12,302 nt of DNA from Gemmataceae bacterium. GTDB taxonomy: Bacteria; Planctomycetota; Planctomycetia; Gemmatales; Gemmataceae. The DNA lies in assembly GCA_025056835.1 (NCBI GenBank), contig JANWVS010000015.1, positions 1 to 12,302 of the forward strand. The letters run 5' to 3'. This document shows, one piece after another, positions 1-6,468 of the stretch (its first letter is position 1; each line of letters opens with the position of its first letter). Both the position numbers and the translations under genes were made by a program. The notes under the pieces are model-generated. The model was not told the DNA's origin, made no database searches, and was given only the letters and a program-made list of their open reading frames with translations.

Positions 1-701
1 TAGAGCTTGGACCGGTCGATGCGCGTGTCCTTGGCATGGAAATGGACGACGCGGGAACCGAATTCACGCAGGCACGCGGCGCTGTCGATATGTTGCCAGA
101 CCAGGTGCGAGGGGTCGAAGTTCAGCCCCCAGTGACGGCTGGGAATTTTGGCGAACATGGTGCGCCAGATGGCCGGGGTGGTGGCCAGGTTGGCGCCGCC
201 GGGCCATTCATCGTAGGTGAAAAGCATCGGACAGTTCTCGATGCCGAGGGTGACGCCGCGCTGTTCGGCATGCCGCACCAGCCCCGGCCAGATTTCGTCG
301 AACAGCGGCCAATTGTCGGGTACCGACTTGTGCGGGTCCCGGCCGACAAAGGTGTTGACGATGCCAACCCCCAGCTTGGCCGCGGCGTCGATCACCTGGT
401 GGAGGTGTTCGACCACGCGGCGGCGGTGCTCGGCATCGGGGTGGAGCGGATTGGGATAGTAGCCCAGTCCCGAGATGGCGACGCGATGGCGTTGCACCAA
501 CTCGCGAATTCGGCTGGCAGCCGCGTCGTCCACAGCCGTTACATCGACATGCGTGACCCCCGCGTAACGACGGTCGGCCTTGCCCGGCGGCCAGCACATC
601 AGCTCCACGCACGCGAAGCCTTCGTCGGCCGCATATGCAAAGAGTTCGTCAATGTTCAAGTCACCGAGAATCGCACTCACGAAGCCGATTTGCACGATCA
701 T
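1..701 (-). CDS. Sugar phosphate isomerase/epimerase, TIM barrel (3' end outside window)
   Basis: This is an open frame of 233 codons running off the window start, so the C-terminus is missing. The start at 701 is chosen because an AGGAGA-type ribosome site lies just upstream and the protein begins MIVQIGFVSAIL, a typical first barrel strand. It resembles the xylose isomerase-like/AP endonuclease 2 superfamily: VELMCWPP near residue 32, LGIEN with Glu155, LNFDPSHL with Asp196 and His199, and VVHFHAKD with His222 and Asp225. In this superfamily such acidic and His residues bind a divalent metal and catalyse isomerisation or epimerisation of sugars or inositols. The usual length is 270-300 residues, so roughly 40-60 residues lie outside. 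Substrate cannot be told from sequence. It is divergent from the zinc-ribbon gene. The antisense strand is also open but reads as non-protein-like sequence. The family is confident; the specific reaction is unknown. Confidence 0.9.
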   Translation of the reverse strand, partial: MIVQIGFVSAILGDLNIDELFAYAADEGFACVELMCWPPGKADRRYAGVTHVDVTAVDDAAASRIRELVQRHRVAISGLGYYPNPLHPDAEHRRRVVEHLHQVIDAAAKLGVGIVNTFVGRDPHKSVPDNWPLFDEIWPGLVRHAEQRGVTLGIENCPMLFTYDEWPGGANLATTPAIWRTMFAKIPSRHWGLNFDPSHLVWQHIDSAACLREFGSRVVHFHAKDTRIDRSKL

Positions 702-795
702 TTCTCCTGGGGCCGAAAAACATGCTACAGTAGCGATGATATGCCTTCGTGAGCGAACGAGCACCAACTAACGTCAACCATTACGAAGCACCGCC
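702..795. promoter_or_regulatory. Divergent intergenic region with a small inverted repeat
   Basis: This 94-base gap separates the isomerase (minus) from the zinc-ribbon gene (plus) and must hold start signals for both. A perfect small inverted repeat, GCTAC-A-GTAGC, lies at 724-734. A TATCAT -10-like hexamer on the minus strand at 741-736 is 34 bases before the isomerase start. No convincing -35 box at standard spacing was found for it. The inverted repeat could be an operator, but at this length it could be chance. Confidence 0.3.
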
Positions 796-1080
796 ATGCC
801 CTGCGAACGGACAGCCAGCGACTGGTACAGCGCGGCCGCGGAATGCTACGAAGATCAGCACCAAGGGTGCGCCTGGTGCGGCGGCAGCCATTGCGTGCGC
901 CAGGGGCGGCGGGGCGATTATCACGTCCTGACTTGCCAGCGGTGCGATTTCGAAGTCAGCCGCCACGAACCGAGCGGACGCTGCCGGGTGATTCCCGGTG
1001 AAGAACTCACACCGGTATCGGAAACGATGCTCGAAGGTCCGTTGAGCGAGTTGCTCAGACGCGAACGTCGGCCAGGCTAA
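796..1080 (+). CDS. Small zinc-ribbon-like protein of unknown function
   Basis: This is a 94-residue protein with two Cys pairs: CAWC at residues 25-28 and CQRC at 47-50, each followed by short beta-like stretches. That arrangement is a typical treble-clef or zinc-ribbon metal site. The N-terminus (SDWYSAAAECYEDQHQG) looks like a short amphipathic helix. There is no signal peptide or membrane segment, so a cytoplasmic location is inferred. The ribosome site is weak (CGAAG, 785-788). Codon use is strongly GC3-biased like its neighbours, and the Cys spacing supports this frame over the longer antisense frame. Zinc ribbons of this size often bind nucleic acid or act as accessory subunits, but nothing here indicates a partner. 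I do not recognise a named family with certainty. A gap of 150 bases separates it from the next gene, so co-transcription is uncertain. Confidence 0.75.
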   Translation: MPCERTASDWYSAAAECYEDQHQGCAWCGGSHCVRQGRRGDYHVLTCQRCDFEVSRHEPSGRCRVIPGEELTPVSETMLEGPLSELLRRERRPG

Positions 1081-1193
1081 CGATGTTGTCTGCTCGTTCC
1101 GTTGCCCGAATCTTTTCGCGGCCATTCCGCTTAGACAAGGAATCAACGGCGCCCACGAGCGCGAGTGGTCGTCGTCCGGCTCCGCGACGCGCC

Positions 1194-1224
1194 TTGCTCG
1201 CTGATGGAGCGAGAGGGCTACAAT
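1194..1224 (+). promoter_or_regulatory. Possible promoter with hairpin in the spacer, before the CRTAC1-like gene
   Basis: A TTGCTC hexamer (1194-1199) and a TACAAT hexamer (1219-1224) resemble sigma-70 boxes, but the 19-base spacer is longer than ideal. Between them is a perfect inverted repeat, CTCGCT (1197-1202) and AGCGAG (1208-1213) with a five-base loop. The -10-like box is only six bases from the ATG at 1231, so a transcript from here would be leaderless. The rest of the 1081-1193 gap shows nothing I can name. Tentative. Confidence 0.25.
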
Positions 1225-1230
1225 GACGTT

Positions 1231-3042
1231 ATGTCCACCTCGCCGCGGATTCGATTGCTGCTCATGTTGGTAGGCGGTGCCTTATTGGCGGCGTTGCCGT
1301 CATGCGGCCATCCGTCGCCCCCGCTCAAGCCGACCGTGTCGACTGCTGTGCCGAGCGCCGGACCACCGTACTTCGAAGACGTCACGGCTGCCTCGGGCAT
1401 CGCCTTCACCTACCGCAACGGCCAGGAGGCAGGCCACTATGCGATCCTGGAGTCGCTGGGCGGCGGGGTGGGATTGATCGATTTCGACGGCGACGGCCTG
1501 CTGGATGTCTTCCTGCCCGGCGGCGGCTACTTCGACGGGCCGGATAAACAGCAGATCAAGGGCCATCCGTGCAAACTCTACAAGAACCTCGGCGGCTTTC
1601 GATTCACCGACGCGACCGCGGCGGCCGGGTTGGACCGCACGTGGCCGTATACGCACGGTTGCGCCGTGGGCGACTTCGACAACGACGGCTGGCCGGATCT
1701 GCTCGTCACGGGCTGGGGTGGGGTGTTGTTGTTTCGCAACGTCGCCGTCGATCCCCAGAATCCCAGTGCGGGCCGGAGGTTCGCGGACGTAACCGCTCAG
1801 GCCGGCCTGAGCGATCCGCGTTGGAGTACCAGCGCCGCCTGGGCCGACTTTGACGGCGATGGTTGGGCCGACCTGTTCATCTGCCATTACGTCGATTGGT
1901 CGATGCCCGCCAACAACCCCAAGTGCGACGGTTACACTCCCAACGTCAAGCAAGACGTCTGCCCTCCCACGCGCTTCAAAGGTCTGCCGGACGTGCTGTA
2001 TCGCAACCACGGCGACGGCACCTTCCGCGACGTCAGCGTCGCCGCCGGTATTCGCCAGGTGGGGGCCAAGGAAGGCGACGCCGGCAAGGGCTTGGGCGTG
2101 GTGGCGGCGGACCTGGACGGCGATGGCCGGCCCGACCTTTACGTGGCCAACGACACCGAGGACAATTTTCTTTACTTGAACCGAGGCAAGTTCCACTTCG
2201 AAGAATGCGCTCGGTCGCGCGGCACCGCGCGCGACGAAATGGGCCGCGCCCAGGGAAGCATGGGTTTGGACGTCGGCGATTTCAACCGCTCCGGCTGGCC
2301 GTCGCTGTTCGTCACCAACTACGAAAACGAAATGCACGCCCTGTATCGCCACCTCGGCAAAGAGGGCCATTTCCACTTCTCGACGACCACCACCGGCCTT
2401 GCCGCCATCGGCCAGCGCTACGTCGGCTGGGGCACGCAGTTCCTCGACGTCGACAACGACGGCTGGCTGGACCTGATCATCAGCAACGGCCACGTTATTC
2501 GCCATCCCGTCGGCGCGGGCGTTCGCCAGAAACCGGTGCTGTTCTGGAACGACCAAGGGCGGTTTCGCGATGTCACCCCGCGCGGCGGCACCTACTTCCA
2601 CGCCGAACACTGCGGCCGCGGCTTGGCCGTCGGCGATCTCGACAATGACGGCTGGCCCGACCTGGTCCTCAGCCACGTCAACGCTCCCGCCGCAGTGCTG
2701 CGCGGCATCGGCGGACGAACGCCCGAGGCCCATCATTGGCTGGGGATCGAACTGGTCGGCCGCGGCCGCCGCAACATCGTCGGTACCAAGATCGAAGTCC
2801 ATGTCGATGGCCGCACCCTGACGTATTTCGCCAAAGGCGGCGGCAGTTGGGCCTCGGCGTGCGACCCGCGGCATCTCGTTGGCCTGGGGCGGGCGGCGGC
2901 GGTCGAGCGGATCGTGGTCACCTGGTGCCATGGCCAACGTCAGCAATGGCCGGGCAAAGACCTGCCGGTAGACCGCTACTGGCGCTTCGTCGAAGGAGAA
3001 CCAGCGCCGCAGGTCGTGGAGAAGAAATCGGAACGCGGTTAA
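1231..3042 (+). CDS. CRTAC1-like FG-GAP/VCBS repeat lipoprotein with C-terminal ASPIC/UnbV domain
   Basis: This 603-residue exported protein starts at ATG 1231 because the sequence after it is a clean lipoprotein signal: RIRLLLMLVGGALLAALPSC with the lipobox Cys at residue 25. The frame stays open upstream to 1165, but that extension would bury the signal. At least seven FG-GAP/VCBS-type calcium-binding repeats follow, including IDFDGDGLLDVF, GDFDNDGWPDLL, ADFDGDGWADLF, ADLDGDGRPDLY, LDVDNDGWLDLI and GDLDNDGWPDLV. One repeat (GDFNRSGWPSLF) has lost most Asp ligands. The last ~100 residues (GTKIEVHVDGRTLTYFAKGG, then HLVGLG and VERIVVTW) match the ASPIC/UnbV domain. Such proteins form a beta-propeller and are very common in planctomycetes, anchored in a membrane facing the periplasm or outside. 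Their function is unknown; adhesion or ligand binding is usually proposed. Its TAA stop overlaps the end of a coding-like remnant on the other strand. Confidence 0.93.
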   Translation: MSTSPRIRLLLMLVGGALLAALPSCGHPSPPLKPTVSTAVPSAGPPYFEDVTAASGIAFTYRNGQEAGHYAILESLGGGVGLIDFDGDGLLDVFLPGGGYFDGPDKQQIKGHPCKLYKNLGGFRFTDATAAAGLDRTWPYTHGCAVGDFDNDGWPDLLVTGWGGVLLFRNVAVDPQNPSAGRRFADVTAQAGLSDPRWSTSAAWADFDGDGWADLFICHYVDWSMPANNPKCDGYTPNVKQDVCPPTRFKGLPDVLYRNHGDGTFRDVSVAAGIRQVGAKEGDAGKGLGVVAADLDGDGRPDLYVANDTEDNFLYLNRGKFHFEECARSRGTARDEMGRAQGSMGLDVGDFNRSGWPSLFVTNYENEMHALYRHLGKEGHFHFSTTTTGLAAIGQRYVGWGTQFLDVDNDGWLDLIISNGHVIRHPVGAGVRQKPVLFWNDQGRFRDVTPRGGTYFHAEHCGRGLAVGDLDNDGWPDLVLSHVNAPAAVLRGIGGRTPEAHHWLGIELVGRGRRNIVGTKIEVHVDGRTLTYFAKGGGSWASACDPRHLVGLGRAAAVERIVVTWCHGQRQQWPGKDLPVDRYWRFVEGEPAPQVVEKKSERG

Positions 3043-3134
3043 TAGCCGAAGCGGCCCGGGGCCTCGCGCTTGATCCAGCCGTCGAGCTTTGCCGGCGCGG
3101 CCCAAGGCTTGGGATCGTCCCCGAACGGGGCGAA
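3039..3134 (-). pseudogene. Possible C-terminal remnant of a lost gene (31 codons plus stop)
   Basis: On the minus strand, 31 sense codons run from just after a TGA at 3137-3135 to a TAA at 3041-3039. The peptide ends PAKLDGWIKREAPGRFGY. It looks coding: nearly all third positions are G or C, and it has a balanced mix of Lys, Asp, Trp, Tyr and Phe rather than the Arg/Ala/Pro-rich look of shadow frames here. It has no ATG, GTG or TTG start. The frame upstream of the TGA is a shadow of the glycosyltransferase gene. Its stop interlocks with that of the CRTAC1-like gene in a TTAA. It could be the surviving 3' end of a deleted gene or chance. I do not recognise the family. Confidence 0.3.
3101..3130. 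terminator. Two small hairpins between convergent genes
   Basis: CCCAA/TTGGG with a three-base loop (3101-3113) and CCCC/GGGG with a GAAC loop (3119-3130) lie between the stops of the convergent CRTAC1-like and glycosyltransferase genes. Neither is followed by a T-run, so they are not classical intrinsic terminators, though they could slow polymerase from either side. Low confidence. Confidence 0.25.
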
Positions 3135-3139
3135 TCAGT

Positions 3140-4174
3140 TCACGCCCGCCAGAACATACCCAGACCGCCGGTCAGGAACGCGACGCCCGCACGGACTTCG
3201 TGCCAAGCTTTGCGCGCGGCTGCCGGCCGGCATAACACGAATCGCCAAGCCGCCTGGCAGGCGCGAGCTGCGACTTGCAAGGGGGCATCGACCGTCAACA
3301 CCAGTTTGTAGAGCCACAGCACCGGCGGTGGCACGCCGGCCTTGCGAAAATAGCGCACGAACCCGGCTTGGATGCGCGGGGCGGCGTAGGCGATGTTTTC
3401 CTTGGTGCCGCTGCTGCCGAAATGGGTGATCGAGACAGCCGGATGATATAGGATCGGCCCGTGCTGCCGGGCGCGCCGACACAGGTCCATGTCTTCGCCG
3501 CCGAAGGAGAAGGCTTCGTCCCAGCCGCCCAACCTGTGAAATACGTCGCGCCGCAGCATGACGGCAGCCCCCATCAGCAATTCGACTTCGCAGGGACCGT
3601 GGACGTCGAGCGCGGGTCGGCGGTAAGCGGCATAGTCGCGCCGTCCCAAGCCGATGCACCGGCCCAGGAACGTGCGATGGAGAAAGGCACGAATGGTCGG
3701 TTGTCGCCGCGGGGCCGATTGCGGTTGGCCGTCGGCGCCGACCAGGCGTGGTCCGACCATGGCGGCGTCGGGACGAGCGGCGAGCAGGTCGCACAAGAGG
3801 CCGACGGTCCGGGGCGGAACGATCGTGTCGTTGTTGAGGAAAAAGAGATATTCCCCCGCGGCGACGCTGGCGGCCTGGTTGCTGGCGGCGGCGAAACCAC
3901 GATTGACCGGGTTGGCGATCAGAATGGCCTCCGGAAACTCGCGCCGCACCAATTCGGGGGCACCGTCGGTGGAAGCGTTGTCCACGACGATAACCTCCAG
4001 GGGGACGCCCTGCGGCGTTCGTACGAGGGAATGGAGACAACCGCGCAGCAACCGACGGCAATTCCAGTTGGCGATGCAGACGGACACGCGCGGTCGGGGC
4101 GGCGCGGCGTTGGTCGCGGGGCTGACGGCACGCCGGCTCAAACACTGCCGTGCTTCAGCGCCAAGCTGGAGCAT
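3140..4174 (-). CDS. Family 2 glycosyltransferase (rhamnosyltransferase-like)
   Basis: This 344-residue GT-A type glycosyltransferase carries VSVCIANWN (30-38), LEVIVVDNASTDGAPELV (59-76), NRGFAAASNQA (91-101), FFLNNDT (111-117, DxD-like metal and nucleotide site) and FGGEDMDLCRRA (224-235), with ITHFGSSG at 249-256. This pattern is that of GT2 enzymes resembling WbbL rhamnosyltransferases, which transfer a sugar from a nucleotide donor to a growing surface glycan at the cytoplasmic face of the inner membrane. The ATG at 4174 has GGGAGAG upstream and overlaps the methyltransferase gene by 37 bases. A TTG at 4141 would give a four-base TTGA overlap and a protein 11 residues shorter; both leave the catalytic domain whole. 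The frame is open further upstream, but that extension is Arg/Pro-rich and overlaps the previous gene. Donor and acceptor cannot be told. Confidence 0.88.
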   Translation of the reverse strand: MLQLGAEARQCLSRRAVSPATNAAPPRPRVSVCIANWNCRRLLRGCLHSLVRTPQGVPLEVIVVDNASTDGAPELVRREFPEAILIANPVNRGFAAASNQAASVAAGEYLFFLNNDTIVPPRTVGLLCDLLAARPDAAMVGPRLVGADGQPQSAPRRQPTIRAFLHRTFLGRCIGLGRRDYAAYRRPALDVHGPCEVELLMGAAVMLRRDVFHRLGGWDEAFSFGGEDMDLCRRARQHGPILYHPAVSITHFGSSGTKENIAYAAPRIQAGFVRYFRKAGVPPPVLWLYKLVLTVDAPLQVAARACQAAWRFVLCRPAAARKAWHEVRAGVAFLTGGLGMFWRA

Positions 4175-4836
4175 GTGCTCTCCCACCGATCGTGATCGAG
4201 ATACGGAGCGAACGGCCCGCGATGGCACAGCAGGGCCGCCAGCCGATAGCGCCAGCGGCGCGTCAGGGAACGCCGCGGCTCGCGGGCATAACGCTGGACG
4301 CGCTCGCAATAACAGCGAAACTCATGCGGCTGAATCGGCGCTCGCTGAGGCCCCAAGGCCAGCGCCCAAACGTTGGCGGGACGCTTCTTGGCCCCGTGCC
4401 AGCCAATGATCTTGGAAGGATAATCTTCGAGCAGGAATTCGAGGGCGGTCGGCGAAAAGCGCCAGTAATCTTGGGGAAACTCATGGAGGCGGAAAAAGAA
4501 CGGACAACAAAGCAGGAACGCTCCATCGGGGCGAAGCACGCGGCGTACTTCGGCGAAGCCGCGCCAGAAACGGCGGACGTGCTCAAAGGTGCTCATCGCC
4601 ACGACCGTGCCGACCGAGGCGTCGGCCAGCGGCAAGTTTTCGACGTCGGCGACGCAATCGACCCCCGGACCGGCGCGCCGATCGAGACCGAGATACCGGC
4701 GCCCGGGAAACAGCGGCCGCAAATCCGCCACCGCCTCGCCCCCGGCCACTTGCAACGAACCAATTTCGACGACCGGACCGGCCAAGTCGAAGGTCTCGGT
4801 CAGCGCCTTGGCGACACCGTAGAGGAAATGGTTCAT
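4138..4836 (-). CDS. Class I SAM-dependent methyltransferase
   Basis: This is a 232-residue protein with the Rossmann-like order of a class I methyltransferase. VVEIGS (22-27) is motif I, although the usual second and third Gly are replaced. YLGLDRR (48-54) ends strand 2 with Asp52. CVADVENLPLADASVGTVVA (61-80) is motif II, followed by MSTFEHVRRFWRGFAEVRRV (81-100) and LRPDGAFLLCCPFF (101-114). This resembles the Methyltransf_11 type, with FEHV and LRPDG marks. No signal peptide or membrane segment is seen, so it is cytoplasmic. The stop overlaps the start of the downstream glycosyltransferase, and the stop of the upstream lipoprotein gene is nine bases away. Translational coupling of the last two genes is likely, pointing to methylation of a sugar or glycan precursor. 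That role is inferred from context only; the acceptor is unknown. Confidence 0.88.
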   Translation of the reverse strand: MNHFLYGVAKALTETFDLAGPVVEIGSLQVAGGEAVADLRPLFPGRRYLGLDRRAGPGVDCVADVENLPLADASVGTVVAMSTFEHVRRFWRGFAEVRRVLRPDGAFLLCCPFFFRLHEFPQDYWRFSPTALEFLLEDYPSKIIGWHGAKKRPANVWALALGPQRAPIQPHEFRCYCERVQRYAREPRRSLTRRWRYRLAALLCHRGPFAPYLDHDRWESTCSSLALKHGSV

Positions 4837-4845
4837 GGCCGCCGT

Positions 4846-5268
4846 TCAGTCGAGGTTGAAGTCGATGTAATTCGTCCGACTCGGTTTCACTTCGCAGGCG
4901 AGCATCGACTGCGTGGGGTCGCGGTATTTTTCCGGCAAAAGGGATTGGGGATAGGCCGGCACGCCCGGCGGCGTGGAACTGGGCAGCGCCATGGCCGAGA
5001 CCGTGACGCGATACCATCCTGCGGAAACGCCGGGAGTGTCGCCGGTGTACAGCGTGTAGGTGCCGTCTTCGCGGATGCGGCCGACGGCGATGGCCCCACG
5101 TTCGCCCCGCGTCGTGTCGGGCGTGAAGACAATGACACCGGACTGTAAAGCGACCCCCTTGTAGGCGACTCGGCCTTGCACCGGGGTCAACGGCGCCCGA
5201 CCGCAACCGGCTAGCAGTGCCAGCGCCGCCGGGAGCAGCGTCAGTCCCAGCCACCTTGCCGTGTTCAT
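4846..5268 (-). CDS. Small lipoprotein with carboxypeptidase regulatory-like (transthyretin-like) fold
   Basis: This is a 140-residue exported lipoprotein. The start at 5268 is chosen because AGGA sits four bases upstream and MNTARWLGLTLLPAALALLAGC is a standard type II signal with Cys at residue 22; the frame is open further but without a plausible leader. The mature part begins TPVQGRVAYKGVALQSGVIV and continues with GAIAVGRIREDGTYTLYTGD and GWYRVTVSA. This is the pattern of the small beta-sandwich carboxypeptidase regulatory-like lipoproteins that planctomycetes carry in many copies (G.V...G.PL..G.V.F.P, then GxY.L and GxYxV). It ends TNYIDFNLD. The family has no known enzymatic role and is probably an envelope surface component. 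It begins a minus-strand unit with the methyltransferase and glycosyltransferase, but lipoproteins of this type are often adjacent to unrelated genes, so a shared function is uncertain. Confidence 0.85.
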   Translation of the reverse strand: MNTARWLGLTLLPAALALLAGCGRAPLTPVQGRVAYKGVALQSGVIVFTPDTTRGERGAIAVGRIREDGTYTLYTGDTPGVSAGWYRVTVSAMALPSSTPPGVPAYPQSLLPEKYRDPTQSMLACEVKPSRTNYIDFNLD

Positions 5269-5383
5269 GGCATCCTGCCTTGTACAACCAGGTCGCGAAC
5301 CTTCCCAGCGGCCGCCGATTCTAACACGGAGACACTGTTTCGCCAAGAGCGCCTTGGCCAAAGCAGACCCCAGCAAGCTCGTA

Positions 5384-5458
5384 GGAGTCCGCGACTCCGG
5401 CGCGGGGTTTACGTCCCGCCGCGGAACGTCGGGGTACTAGGTTCAGCGGCGGCGTACC
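5384..5458. repeat. Cluster of three inverted repeats; possible dispersed intergenic element
   Basis: Three perfect small inverted repeats follow one another. GGAGTC-CGC-GACTCC is at 5384-5398, GCGGG/CCCGC with an eight-base loop at 5402-5419, and GGTAC/GTACC flanking 16 bases at 5433-5458. Together they could fold into a multi-hairpin RNA or DNA structure. A GGAGTCcgcGACTCC core is reminiscent of short repeats scattered in planctomycete intergenic DNA, but that is from memory, and only one copy is present here. The hairpins could also end transcription. Confidence 0.4.
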
Positions 5459-5515
5459 AGGCCAGGGCCGTTCCTTTGTGCCGCAAGTCGTCATCGTTCG
5501 GACAAACTGGGCAGG

Positions 5516-5549
5516 TTTACGGCCGACGCAAAAGGACTTATGGTACCAT
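5516..5549 (+). promoter_or_regulatory. Candidate promoter upstream of the OmpH gene
   Basis: TTTACG (5516-5521) and TATGGT (5539-5544) are spaced by 17 bases, in the right direction for the OmpH-LpxC genes. The -10 region overlaps a perfect ten-base palindrome, ATGGTACCAT (5540-5549), which could be an operator half or chance. The hexamers match the sigma-70 consensus only partly, and no experiment supports a start here. Confidence 0.3.
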
Positions 5550-5725
5550 CGAACCGCCCCTGGGGCGCTACCCTGGCCTGCCGGATTTTCGGCCTTGACC
5601 CAGGCACGCCGGCACAGTAGAACGCAGCCGCTCGTTGCGACGAGATTTTGCCAAGGTCGATGGAAAAGTCCCGGCATCGGCACAGGACTGGACCGGTCGA
5701 CACGGTCACCACGGAGGACTAGCAC

Positions 5726-6379
5726 GTGAAGCGAATGACATGGATGGTCGCCGCCCTCACGGCGGCAGCGGCGTTGACCCCGACCGGCCCGGTCCAAGCC
5801 CAAGCGACCGGCACGCGCGTGGCGGTGGTCAACATTGGTGTCGTCTTCACCAAGTACGAAAAAGCCAAGAACTTCAAGACCGAGATGGAGAAAATGCTCC
5901 AGCCGTTCAAGGAGCAGGCGGAGAAAATCAAGAAAGACCTCCTCTCGTATCAAGCCGCGCTGGCCGACCCGAAATACGATGAAAAAGCCAAGGAACAGTA
6001 CGCCCAGGCCATTCGCGTCTTGAAGCGTCGCTTGGAGGACCTCGACATCGAGGCCCGCAAGGCCATTGGTACCAAGCAGGAAAATCACATGATCCAGCTG
6101 TACAAGGAAGTCGCGGATCAGATCCAAGCCGTCTCTGTGGCCAACGGCATCCATCTGGTGCTTGGCTACGGCGAACCGCCCGATCCCAAGGAACTGTTGA
6201 CCTTTCCCAACATCAACCGCAAGCTGACGGGGATGGACATGGGGGGAACGGTGCCCTTGTACTTCCACTCCAGCTTAGACATTTCGGAACACGTGGTGGC
6301 CGCCCTGAATTCCGCTTATGCCCGCGCCTTGGGCAACGGCGGCGTAGTAACGCCCACCGGCTTGCCACAGCAGAAATAG
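5726..6379 (+). CDS. ompH: OmpH/Skp family periplasmic chaperone
   Basis: This is a 217-residue exported protein. The GTG start at 5726 has a strong GGAGG eight bases upstream and begins a Sec signal peptide (MKRMTWMVAALTAAAALT, cleavage near VQAQA, residues 22-27). The mature part opens with TRVAVVNIGVVFTKYEKAK, the typical first beta strand and helix of OmpH/Skp. A long charged helical stretch follows (about residues 45-120), forming the coiled-coil tentacle. A second strand, GIHLVLGYGE, falls at about 142-151. Skp holds unfolded outer membrane proteins in the periplasm on their way to the BAM complex. This protein is longer than E. coli Skp (about 160 residues) because of an extra C-terminal segment, from PPDPKELLTF onward, with a GNGG tail. 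It lies upstream of lpxC, as envelope-biogenesis genes often do. The family is confident; trimer formation is inferred. Confidence 0.9.
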   Translation: MKRMTWMVAALTAAAALTPTGPVQAQATGTRVAVVNIGVVFTKYEKAKNFKTEMEKMLQPFKEQAEKIKKDLLSYQAALADPKYDEKAKEQYAQAIRVLKRRLEDLDIEARKAIGTKQENHMIQLYKEVADQIQAVSVANGIHLVLGYGEPPDPKELLTFPNINRKLTGMDMGGTVPLYFHSSLDISEHVVAALNSAYARALGNGGVVTPTGLPQQK

Positions 6380-6393
6380 ACGACGATGCTGCG

Positions 6394-6422
6394 CCGAAAG
6401 GGGGGGATTCCCCCCTTTTCGG
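6394..6422 (+). terminator. Strong 13-bp hairpin between OmpH and LpxC genes
   Basis: The sequence from 6394 to 6422 folds into a 13-base-pair stem (CCGAAAGGGGGGG against CCCCCCTTTTCGG, one G-U pair) with an ATT triloop. It starts 14 bases after the OmpH stop and ends 46 bases before the LpxC start. The A-run and T-run are inside the stem, and what follows (GTAGCTTTCTC) is only weakly T-rich. It may act as a bidirectional or partial terminator, letting some transcription pass to lpxC, or as a 3' stabiliser of the OmpH message. Confidence 0.65.
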
Positions 6423-6468
6423 GTAGCTTTCTCAACCAACCAGCCTTCAGTCCCAGGATGGACGAACC

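Larger units (their letters stand above)
5269..5725. other. 457-base non-coding stretch between divergent genes
   Basis: This is the longest gap in the window. It lies between the divergent lipoprotein and OmpH genes. Open frames exist in it, but none has a ribosome site or protein-like composition. It contains an inverted-repeat cluster (5384-5458), a candidate promoter (5516-5549) and, at its right end, the GGAGG ribosome site for OmpH (5713-5717). About 165 bases (5550-5712) would be a long leader for OmpH if the candidate promoter is right. No riboswitch or RNA gene was recognised in that leader. Confidence 0.6.

Noticed and set aside
36..752. 238-codon open frame on the plus strand
   Set aside because: It is a shadow of the sugar isomerase/epimerase on the minus strand, which has a ribosome site, metal-site motifs and strong family resemblance.
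1300..3105. 601-codon open frame on the minus strand
   Set aside because: It is antisense to the CRTAC1-like gene. Its openness follows from the high GC3 of the real gene, it has no recognisable domain or ribosome site, and the plus strand has clear repeats and a lipobox.
3135..3137. TGA before the coding-like remnant as a second selenocysteine codon, with a CCCC/GGGG hairpin after it
   Set aside because: The frame before the TGA is a shadow of the glycosyltransferase, not a real protein, and the hairpin loop begins only eight bases after the TGA, too close for a bacterial SECIS.
4150..5148. 332-codon open frame on the plus strand
   Set aside because: It is antisense to the methyltransferase and small lipoprotein genes and spans their junction; both minus-strand genes have clear family motifs.
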